A stretch of DNA of 64,000 nucleotides from Andrena cerasifolii (lineage: Eukaryota > Arthropoda > Insecta > Hymenoptera > Andrenidae): contig NC_135121.1 in NCBI RefSeq assembly GCF_050908995.1, forward strand, positions 5,394,001 through 5,458,000, written 5' to 3'. Numbering within the stretch: the first letter of the stretch is position 1; every line of letters begins with the position of its first letter. This document shows, in pieces, positions 20,472 to 32,400 of this stretch. The translations under genes were made by a program, and so were the position numbers. Under the pieces are notes generated by a model. That model was not told the DNA's origin. It saw only the letters and a list, made by a program, of their open reading frames with translations, and searched no databases.

Positions 20472-23400
20472 TTAGATTTTAGCATTCTTAATTACATCTA
20501 TAATAGCGCCAATCCAAGTAGCGGCTGCATATGCCCCAGCATCTACATTTTGTAAATATTGAGTTTGTTTTACGTAGCTAGCTCGACCGACTCTGCAACA
20601 GAATCATAATATATGATCAGGTGAAAATGAACAAATATTCAATAATCGATAGAATTAGAAAAACATATTAGGTGCTATAGTTATAGCATATTCCCATTTA
20701 TTAGCCAATGTACATTGTACAGGGTATCCACTTAACATTAGTATCCAAAATATTGTTGTTGCTTTTATAATACGAGAAAATGTTTTTTTTAAGAAGTTAT
20801 AGCATGCAGAAAAGGAAGCTTCGAGAAACGCCGACCATCAAGAAGTTCCCGAATACGCTTGTAGGCCGCCCTTCAGCAGAGACGAGCGGGCGCGGAACTG
20901 CGGCTCGGAAGGCCCGCACTTGACGCGTGTGTTGATTTCTGCGGCCGCGGATAGCAACGATCTATTACCACTAAAAGGTTATGGTTAGAACTGTTCGTGC
21001 TCAGTTGGCTCTAACTTAAGGCGGGATTACCTATATGCGCCTAGACGCCCGCGTTCAGACTTTAGGTGCCCGCACGGGCGGGCACTTGTGGTCACGGATG
21101 CCAGCAGCGTTGCCGGGAGAACCCACTACTGTAGGGGGCTCCTGTCATCACGGGTAGCTATAGATATACCCGATGTCACGGAATATATATATATACCACT
21201 TGTGCACACCATGCGAGGATTCTCCTTCTATTACTCCCTACTGCGTCAGCAGCCCTCTACACGGCCACCCCCCCCCCCCCCCTCTACTTCTGGCAACGCT
21301 GAATGCCAGGAATTTCCCCGCCGTAGTGGAGACTGATGACTGATGACGCTGTGGCGCCAAACTAATCGACGCCAAGGTTGGTGTTCTCCCTCCACTACGC
21401 GTATGTTTCCCTTCTACTACAGTAGGGGTATTCCTGCCAACCCTGCCTGTGGCCGCACGGAGAACTATGATCTGCCCAACAGTGTTATCACATGTAAGTA
21501 GACCGGTTACTTTCAACTACACATAGCCCCTTTTCCCAATACATATGTCCGCGTCGACGAAGTAGTAAAATGCATTGTAATACTTTCTAGCTGTTGCCCA
21601 ACACCTTGTATAGTTATACAGATATATGGTTTTATACTTACTTGGGTTTCATAGTTTTTGTAGCTTCGCATGCCTGCCAAGCTGCTGCTTTTATAGCAGA
21701 GCAAATTTCACGGAATTCCTTATGCAAAATATTTTCATATGTTTCGCAGACTGCATTGATCACGTCAATCTATGAAAATGGAAAATATTATAAATAAACA
21801 CAGAGTTCCCAAGTCATTTGAAGCGTACAAAAAACTTATGTAAACTTATTCGTAATTTCGTTCCTTGTTACACATATTTCAGCAAACACCACATCCTTTT
21901 ACCCCATTTTAGCTATCTACTTGCTTTAAGTAATCTTAAAAGTTGAAGACAACTGACACTACTGAACACAAACTCGAAGTCAGGTTACTTGAATTCAAGC
22001 AACTTAAAGTCAGGTGACTTGATTAATGAGAACGAAGCTTAAGCATCTGCTGCCCGACCACAATGAGACCGTGGTGGCTATGTGGAACGAAAACCACGGG
22101 CGTTGCAGGCCCTATCTGCTCGCTGCTCTCAGTTTCGATCTGTGAGAAACGTGCGAATCCTACTGGCGGCCAGGGTACTAATTACCGCTGATTTCGTGAC
22201 GGAACCACGACTCGGGTTCCGCACCGCCCAGCAGCGTTACCAAAAGTAGGAGGCTCGTGTCGTCACGGGTATATAGCCGACGTTGCGGTGAGCTGTAAGG
22301 TGTGCACAAGTCGTATTAGTCTATATATATAGCTTTCCGTAACGTTGGCAGCTATATCTATAGCTACCCATGATGACACAAGCCCCCTACTACTGGAAAC
22401 GCTGCTGCCTAAGTAGTGGTTGCCAGAGAATCGGTTCGATTCGAGACGCTTCGTCATACTGTCTTGCTTTGTTGCCATTCTTCAAACTTCCTTCGCTACC
22501 AGAATTTTTTTTTTGATACACTATTCACTATTTGTTACCACGACGAGCGATGTGCGTGAACTCTCACTTCTTGATGTTAAAAAAAATCATGGTCATGGGA
22601 CCATTTACCACGAGACCCATATCCACCCCCAACACCTCTCGCGAAACTAATGTATAGGGTATAAAGAAATTATTTGTCGTGGCTTTCAGCCGTGAATTTA
22701 CACCTCTGGAGCGGTGTACATTTGTTAAAAAGATTGTCCGCAAAGTTGTTTATAACATTGAAAATTAATGCGAAGTTTTTCTTTTGCATCACCACAAAAG
22801 GGCATTTCTATCGATCCCATTCTCCTTCTAATAATATGTTTAACCCTTTCGGGACTAGCGTCGATTATATCCGGCTTCCACTAAACGCGTCGCGTTTCTG
22901 GAACGAGTGATACTTTTTGTTTTCTATCTTTTTGTGACGTTTAGTGGATGCCGGATATAACCGGCACCAGCCAGTCTGAAGCACTTAGCGGAAGCCGGAT
23001 GTAAGCGGCGCTAGTCGCGAAAGGGATAATAAAGCATGAAGAAGATTCATACCATAGATCTGTCTCCTGGATTGGCTTTCCCATATTTCATTAAGCAGTG
23101 TAAACCACCACGTAGTGCTCGAGCCCATATATTTAACCAGTATTCTCCTTGTTGGGCTGATATTAATTCTACAGCAGCAGTCGTGAAAAATAAACAATAC
23201 AATGCTCCCGATGTTCCACCCATTTGTTCCTCAGCTGTATGTGCCAGTTTGGAAAGAACCGACGAAGGATGTGAGAAATAATAGTTATTTATGTTTTGTA
23301 AAATATCTGAAAGTGAGAATTCATTACTTCTTTTTAAATTTTACAAAATAAAAATTAATGTAGGCTAACTGGTATAACAATAACAGAGAATATTTTTCCT

Positions 23401-26400
23401 TCTTATTGTTTATAGCGATTATTGAAGTTGGGGGGTTTTCAAGAGCAATTCTACATGTAGAATAATAAAAAGAAGCTTAATTTTCTAGTAAGCTGATTGA
23501 TCGAAAGAGTTCACTCACTGTTATATACTTTTGGTCCCCGATAATTATTTTATTTGATTTTTAAGAACAATCAATTTAGAACGTTCCACGTGCCAATCGT
23601 GTATCGCCTGGAACTTTCTACCCACTTTTAGAAGTTTAACAGTTTGAACAGCGTCGGTGTGCTTTCATGCCGAAAAAATTCAACTCTGAGCACGGGCTCG
23701 GCGTGTTTTTTCGTGAATATATTCTGGAAAGCATCGAAAATGAGATGAGTCATCCACCAATGAAAATATTGATTTTTATACTTTTTTCTAAATTTTTATT
23801 TTAGTACTGCAAACGCATGGGAAAAGTTTTTCCAATGAAAATGAGTACAAATACTAGCATCATTCCTATAGTTTTTATCACGTGTAATTCGAATCACTTT
23901 TGGATTCCGTAAACCAATTGTACATCACGCATAATTAGAAATAGTTCGGTTGACGTCGGGTGTAGACACATTTTTATCAGCAGAATCTCGTCAATCCATT
24001 AGCGATACTTTAATCAAAATTTAATGGAGGACATACAAATGATGAATTTCAGATGAATTATCGAAGGCTCGATTGCTGAACGAGCAAGACGTTGCTGAAA
24101 TAGCAAAGTACAAACCGAACTCCGAGCTCTGTTTGTTTTTAAAGCCAACGTTTGAGGAATTTCGGGCAATACTTTTAATGTTTTCCTGTGTTAGGAAATG
24201 GAAATTCTCGTCGTGAAAACAACCCACACCGCTCAAAGTGTTAAAAAGGAAGGCGTACCTTGAAAGAGTGATTAGTTTAGCAGAATTTAAAGTAGGTGAT
24301 TAGAATGTATATTCCAGAACCAAACATAAATAGGATTAACAATTAGAATTATTAGGTACGTTGAAAATTGTTTAGAAAGCTAGTAATTTCTAGATACTGT
24401 AAATGAAAATAGAAAAAACGAAAAATGCATAAATGCATAAATCTCTTATATTAAGGAACTATATTCATGTTTACACATACCATTAGCAAGTCTAGTAAGT
24501 GTTGAACCACAATCACCGTCGCCACAACCTCTGTCGAGGTCATTAATAAAACCTTCTTTTTCAATTATACTTTCGCAAGCACTTTTTAGACACTCTTTCA
24601 ATATGTTTTGGTATTGGACATCAATCTTTAATCCAGCATGTTCTATATTTTGTGTTACTTGACAAAGACGTTCAGAAATGCTCTGTACGCTCTGTGTGCT
24701 CTGTACAATTTTTGAAGGAATACTGTACGCACAACCTGGCCATTTCGGAGCATTGGTAGGTTCATCCAAACAACTGATGAAAGTATCCTTATAAGATTCC
24801 GGTAATTTCAAAAGCGTGATATGTATGCCGGCGCTATTCAACGACGTCATCAAAACTCCTGAATATATACGCACAGGGTGTATATTCAAATTCCCTGGAT
24901 TAACATAAAGTTATGAAGGATTATGTGCATACAGCAATAGTTAGAGATTTCAGTACAAGGTTCTTCAAATACATTAATTATTTTTTCTGCTTCCATTTAG
25001 TATAAGACTAAACGCCCTGATAACCATCTGTCTCCAGTCTGACATCAGATTGGTAGCAGGGTCTGGCTCTGGGATGAGAGCGCAGAGTCTGACGTCAGAA
25101 CCGTAGCACACGGCAGAATCTGCTGCGGATTTGCTGGCGATCAGACATCAGGCACTGACATCAGGCTCTGCAGCTCAGAATGTAACCATCTGCGAACACA
25201 GACAACTACGGTTCTGATGTCAGATTCTGCTGCCCAGATCTGGCTACCCAGAGCGGGTAAACTATCTACGAGGAGTCAGCTAAATAATGTCAACTTTGTA
25301 TTTTTACTTCTATTATTCTTCCAAGTGGATTGTTTGCCCAGAAAACGTTTTTGACGCGTAAAAGCGCGAGTCGTAACCGCATTAAGTACCTTATCTTTTC
25401 CACACAGCCAGCGAAACCTCTATGCTACCATATTACAAAGGGGCATCAAAATTAAATAGTTATATATAGCTTGAGCTAGTTTTGTAAATCACATCATGAT
25501 ATACAATTTAGCATTTATATTTTGTCATTGTAACTTACTAAGCTGATGTATCAAATCATGAACAACAATTCCTTGCTCAAGTTGACTCAACGCTCCAAAA
25601 TTGTTAATAATTGCTGCAACTTCATCTCCACTGTGCAAAGATAATGAGTCACAAATATGTTTCAACATGAACGAAACCACTTCATTCGATGATTTTAATT
25701 TAATTTTCTCATAACCAGCTTCACCATGAATCCCCATCCCACATTCTACCTCGTCTTCTGTAAGCTCGAACATTGGTGGCTGCCCTAAAACATATGGTAA
25801 GCAACATATATTAATATTACACTTATCCATACAATTGTGTACATTCCACATAAGAATTGCATATACCATCTACTTTGCCATTCTCTTTCATTCATTTCAC
25901 GTATACTTAATTTCTCAGTCTTTTCATATAAATCAGGCATGCCCAAACTCTGTAGTGTGAGTGAGTAGAACTAGAAGGAACCGCCACAGACGAGACATAT
26001 CCGAGATATTTACGATATTATGTCGCGGGCTAACTCGTCCGTGGCATCGTACGAACAATATTTTGTCGCGAAATATGTATGGATATGTGTGGACACCTGA
26101 TTGGACCCAAGTCCCATACAGGAAACCAGAAACATGCTTCCTGCCTTTATGTGAAACTCTTGTTTCGGCTACAGCAGTTTCCGAACATTGTCAAACAATG
26201 TATATAAACACGCTTAATGAAAGTTTGTTATGGCCACGATACACCTTCCTTTAAGCATCGCCTACTGTAGCGAGGGCTAGTCGCACCATTAAGGAGCCCG
26301 ACTTCCGTGGTGTTTTTCAGAGATAGGGAAAACTATAAGAGTGTAAGCAGTACTGTGATGTGCCGACTCGTATCCATAAGCTAAAATGGTTGGCCCACTT

Positions 26401-29400
26401 GGGTGCCCGAGTGGCAGCGAACACTGGGGCCCCCAAAAATCCCAGTCATTCAAGCCTATCCTACGGGTATGAGCCTGCACCGCACACTACTATAGTTTTC
26501 CCTATCCGTTGCACGCCCACATTATCGTTGGTTTTCGAGCTCCCCTTCCGCGCGGCTCTGGCTCACATGCTTGCCGTTAGTGAGGCTGCGTCCTTAGGCC
26601 AGTTACGCATTGTACTTACCAGGTCGCCGACGACCACGAGGCATACGGAAATATATACGTCCTTACGCACCAGCGAGAGTTGTAGCAACCAGCGAGTCCA
26701 TGGCAACCACGAAATCATGAGCGACGCTTGGGAGACCAAGTGATCGCGACAACCAACGAGGTGTCTAAGCCCCGTTACGCACTTGCGACAAGTTGCCGGC
26801 AACTTGGTCGACAAGAGAGCAGAAACCTTTGTTGTGCGCCGCAACTCCGTGGGTAAGAACCTGGGCGCCGACAACCACGAGGTACTCAGAAATATGAGTT
26901 CTTACCCACGGAATTGCGGCGCACAACAAAGATTTCTGTTCTCTTGTCGACCAAGCCGCCGGCGACTGGATGACAGTGCGTAGCCGGCTTTAGTCGTAAG
27001 CTCCGTTAGGCACTTGCGACAAGTTGCTGGCGACCAGGTTGTCGACGACCACTAGGTACACGGAGATATATGAGTTCGTACGCACTTGGTCGCGCGTAAC
27101 GGGGCTAAACCAGCAGACGGGCAACCTCTGGCTGGACCATCCGACCGGGGTGTACGCCAGGCGCATTTCAATTTGGCCCACCCCAGCATGTTCTCCTATG
27201 TGGCATGACCGGTACGAAATTCTGTTCCCCCGCCAGGAGACTTTAAAACCAAGTTTCCTGATATCCTTGCAGAACGGTAAACTCAGCTACGAACTGCTCA
27301 TTTGTTGAACCTTGCCGCATCGACTGACAATATAGCGGCACCTCTCTCCTTCTCCATCTCACCGGGCCCCCGTCGGAAACGTGGTCACAACGGCATTATC
27401 AATGTGGGCCTATTATTCTCATGTAGAAATGACAGACACGCAGTTTTGTATGATCGTACCAATAGAAATACTTCTACAACTTATCATCCACATTGAAAAA
27501 TTACCAATCACACTAATCCGGTTCCTACACTCCCCGTGAATATGAAAGGATTGAATTTAGAACCTGTATTTGATAAGTATTTTGTACTCCGCTAGTTGGA
27601 TCCAATAAGGTCGTAAAGTCTTAGACCCTTTTCTTAAAATCCGGTATATACGGTTACGCATAAGATTTTCGCAACTTTAGTTTTAAAATTAAATTTCAAT
27701 ACTAACCAGGTATAGCACATGCAGTTAATCCAACTGCATAAGTGGCCATATTTTTTACAACATTCTGCGCAATTTCATAAATTTCTTCAAGTGGCAGTCC
27801 TCTTTCAGCAAGCGCGCCAGCTATTTTAAAAACGAACAAAATTCCTGGTAGTCCACGTTTACCAGCAACACCCTGCTCACTGCTCGGTATACTGCAATCT
27901 TCGTCTACAATTAATTCTGTAATCTAAAATGTTAAATTTACATCATGTAATCATACTACACTCACACACATTTTACATAGAGTATTAACGGTGTCACGTC
28001 CTGTATGACGATGTCGGAGACGATGACGAGGTATGGGGTTGTACAGGTAGTGAAGAACGCAGGGACGTTTAGGCACGAAAGCAAGTTTCGAAGCACTGGG
28101 AAAGCTGAGAGATTTAGACGCGAAAGTGAGTTAGGTCTAGGTTAGGTGTCTCGGGACCCCAGGGAAGTCCCCGAGTCGTCGGGGAATCGGTGCGGAGTAT
28201 GCATCAACATCATGCGCGTGAGGGGGGGGCAAGCGGACGTATCGCTAGTTTGCTCCCGCATCAAGTCCTCCTCCTCAGGCGCGCTACTCCGCATCCGAGG
28301 ACGACCACCGTGGAGTTTTAGTGGGTGCAAGCCCCACATAACCCCTGACCCTCCCCCGAGGGTTAGGGGTATCCGTTAGGGATTTCTCCACGTTAAAAAA
28401 AAAAAAAGGTGTCTCGGGAGGGCCCCGCCGCCATCGCACGGGGTTGTTGAGCGCGGAGTTCGCCTTTGCGCTGGGGGGGGGGGGCAAGCGGATGTATCGC
28501 TAGTTTGCTCCCGCGTAAAGTCCCTCCCCTCGTGCGCGGAACTCCGCGCCCGAGGAAGACCACCGTGGAGTTTTAGTGGGTGCAAGCCCCACATAATCCC
28601 ATCCCTCCCCCGGGGGGCGGAGTATCCGTTAGGGATTTCTCCACATAAAAAAAAAAAGGTCTGGATTAGGTCTGGGTTAGGCACTGGGAAAACGGGGAAG
28701 TATAAATAAAAATCGCTCCACTGTATTCTCTAATACATGCATACATAGATAAGCATGAATGGTGTTCCGCTACAGGAAGGGCGATATTTAAAAATTGTAT
28801 TCTATATTTTTGTCTTATTTTGACCTGTAGTGACACACCCTGTATGTAGTGACTGGAGAGTGTATAGCGAGGTCGTCAATGATTAAAGTATTCAGCAGCG
28901 GCACTAACTGAGGCTTCGGGTGATTATCGTCCCATATTTCTGCCAATTCGTTTGTGTCGATGCTCAGAACATGTTTAGTTTAACGCTTCACCAATTTTAC
29001 GACACCGTTATACCACTTCCAGCTACTGTACCCGAGATTACGTCTTCGGATGCGTTGTGTCTTCGGACCTTCAATAAGTCTCACAGCTTCGACGGTTTAA
29101 TTACAGAGTATTGAGAGGTTAGTGTGTGATTTGTGTCGTAAATTCGTTCCGTATTTACACGAATTTGTCGGTTTGCGAGGCATCGTTCGGTGAAATGCTG
29201 ACTCCACTGGTCAGCAACTTCCCTTCACGGAAAGTGTTACAGTTTGATACGAAAAATGTAAGTCGCCACGTACCACTTTTATTTGCATTTACTTATCTTC
29301 TACTTTTACCTTTAAACCCGCTTGTTTCGCTTTTTCAACTGCAATCCCAAAATTAAGGCAGTCTCCAGTATAATTCGGAATTACCATTAAGATGCCAGCT

Positions 29401-32400
29401 GAAAATATACAGTACATATATTGAGCCAGTGGTTCCCAACCGGTGGATCGCATCACAGTTTTGGTTGTTTTTTTTAAATATTATTAAGTTAGAATTATAA
29501 TCTGAAATACCTATTTTTAATGTCTTTTCTTTACCTTATTAAATTGATCTTACCTTATATGGGGGGAGGATCGCAAGTTATGTACTTGAATATAATAAGA
29601 GGGGGTCATGACTCAAAAAAGGTTGAGAAACACTGTAATAAGCATATAAGTCCTTATTTCATATAGGCAATTAATGAAACATATACATATTAAACGATCA
29701 AAAGTGGTTCAAATTAAAAATCAATTAATGCCCCTGATAACCAGATCTGCATTTGGCTGCGTTCTGATGTGCAGAGCCTGAGGTGCAGTGCCTGATGTCA
29801 GATGGACAGCAGATCGACAGCAGATCGACAGCAGATTTCGCCGTCTGCTAGGCACAGCAACAGCGCCATCTGTAGGCAATTGCTTGGTAATTCTGGACCT
29901 CAGATGGCGCTGTTGCTGTGCCTAGCAGACGGCGAAATCTGCTGTCGATCTGCTGTCCATCTGACATCAGGCACTGCACCTCAAGCTCTGCACATCAGAA
30001 CGCAGCCAAATGCGGACACAGACTGCTGCAGTTCTGACGTCAGATTCTGCTGCCCAGATCTGGCTATCAGGGTGGTTTACTACTGTGTTATTGTAAATCA
30101 GTGTTTCTCAACGTGGGCGCTGAGGAGGTTTGGAAGGGCCCTGCTGTTTTTAGGGGCAGTAGGGGGCGTTGAGGAGGAAGCGGGTGGTAAGAATGCACTT
30201 GAAAATTTGGTCGCCTAAACATTTTTTAAACAAACACTTACATTTTAATAATTAGCCTTGAAATTTCAGTTTCTAGTTATTTTATTTTGTTTACTTTCAA
30301 TCTAACTCAGCGAAGGGGGCGCTGAACAAAAAAAAAACGTTGAAAAGAGGGTGATGAGCCAAAAAAGGTTGGGAAACTCTGTTGTAAATAAATCATAATG
30401 CCTAATAAAAAGACTACGAAATGCAAAAATATTTATGTAAAACGACGCGAAAGCCGCGCACAAGGTGGAAATCCCTCAGTGTAGAAAAACGCCATTGCTA
30501 ATGAAAGTTAATGTTTTAATAGCACTACCATTTGTTGCCAGTTGTGAGGGGATAGTTTGCAGCTATATACAGGGGCAAATATTGAGTTAATTGAGTCGAG
30601 GGATTCTTTGTAATAATTATAGGTAAACATGTGTAAGTCTTACACATGTTTAAAAATATGAATGTCTATGGTACCAAATTCAATGCGATTTCATGACAAA
30701 TTTTTCAGTTATCACTGAGGTATATCTACAAGTAAAAGTAAAATGTAATAAATTTTCAACAGAACGTAGACGAGAGACTATTCGAAGGAGGGATCAAAGT
30801 TTGTAATAATTTTTATTTCATTCAAAAACATGTAAGTCAATGTTAAGTGATTATAATTACCTTTACTATGCAGAGAAACACGATCAATTGCGTAGCTAAC
30901 ATTTTGCGATGTTGGCGCAGAAAATATACAACCTGACACAGCTGCAGTCAACATGCCATTTCCCACGAAACCTGAAAGTATATGAAACGTAACAACATTA
31001 TACGTTTGTTCATCACGATACAGGTTCATGAAACATGTATCTTGCTTCCGCTTCTGGTGCTGAAACACGGAAATCGATCTACACACGTAATAACATGTAT
31101 CATGAAACCTGGGGATCGATGCATGTATCAACGTTTCACTGCAACATATATCAGTGGCTGGAGGCCCCTTAACATTTAGATGCGCATCACCGTACCGCAA
31201 CATTTTGTGTTACGACAGTTACGACAATTCGGAGCATTCTAAATTTGCAGTCCATCGAATTTCTCTTGATATAATTCACATAAAAAATATTGGCTGTACT
31301 TCCGAATGCCTTCAGTGGCCGATCGATACGAGGTTTGGGGGGGAGGGTGGGGAGGGTGTGTGGACCCTATCCAAAATTCTTGCTTCGGGAATTCATTACT
31401 TTCCGAGATATTAGAAAAAACTTTTAGTACTTCTGTTGACTTATTCCGACACAACGCATTCCACTTTTCAACTTGTCCCGGGTGTTAGTATTGGTTGGGG
31501 CTAGATCAGCGCAGGGGGCGCGTAAAGCATGGGAGCGAACCGATGTGAGTTTGGAGATTTGAACCAGAAATTTGCGGATACGATCCATCCTATTAAACCG
31601 GATGGATACCTATAACTCTATTGATAGTCAATACTCTAGGGGGGTGATTCTACAGGCTAAACTGAGGCGAAACTATAGAATACAATTTTTTAATATCACG
31701 CTTCGTTCTCGAGAAAATTGCCTTTGAATTTCAGCTAAATGCACGTGCCATTTAGGGGCACATGGAGATAAGGGGAGCGCGTCCAACTGTCCGCAGAAGA
31801 AATTGGAGGGGCAGGATGGATTCTCGTTAGGGTTACGTGTATGCAGTTAAAAAAAATAATTTGTAAAAAAAATTAACGATAATTTTTTATTAATATTTCG
31901 GAAACTAATAGCCGCAGCTACAATTTTAGTTTTAGGGTCCAAACCCCCTCCCCACATTTCCCTTCAATCCTCGTGTCGATCGGCCACTGGGGCCATTCGG
32001 AAGTAAGTATATCTGAAATCACTAGCATTTCAAAACTTTAAACTCAAATGAGGCACAGGTTCCCGTGGTCCAATCGTTTTGAAATTTTGCACATATCATT
32101 TTCTCATCGAGTGCCACAATTTAGGGGGGTAAGACGAAAAAAATCGGAAGTTGAAAAATAAGGACCACCCTATTGCCGAGGCACGTGCTACGGCAGTGCA
32201 GCCTTAGTCGCCCGAAAGACGGATCGAGACAAAGTATCAACGCGTCGTTTGTCTCATACCGTTCTTCGCATCTGTTCAGACTCGCTCTCGCCTTCCGCAA
32301 GAAAGAAGCGCGAAACGACCGCTTGTACTATTGCGAGATGAGAAGAAGACCGACTACCCACAAGCTGAAATGTCACAGGGACAAGGGGAATCGTCCGCTC

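Noticed and set aside
24021..24236. Missing TKFC exon in a 71-aa minus-strand frame
   Set aside because: Flanking exons join in phase without it, and it overlaps the TTAA-flanked MITE.
28142..28684. GC-rich open frames in the tandem repeat as short proteins
   Set aside because: Both copies end in A runs and have the layout of noncoding retroelement 3' ends. The frames shift between copies.
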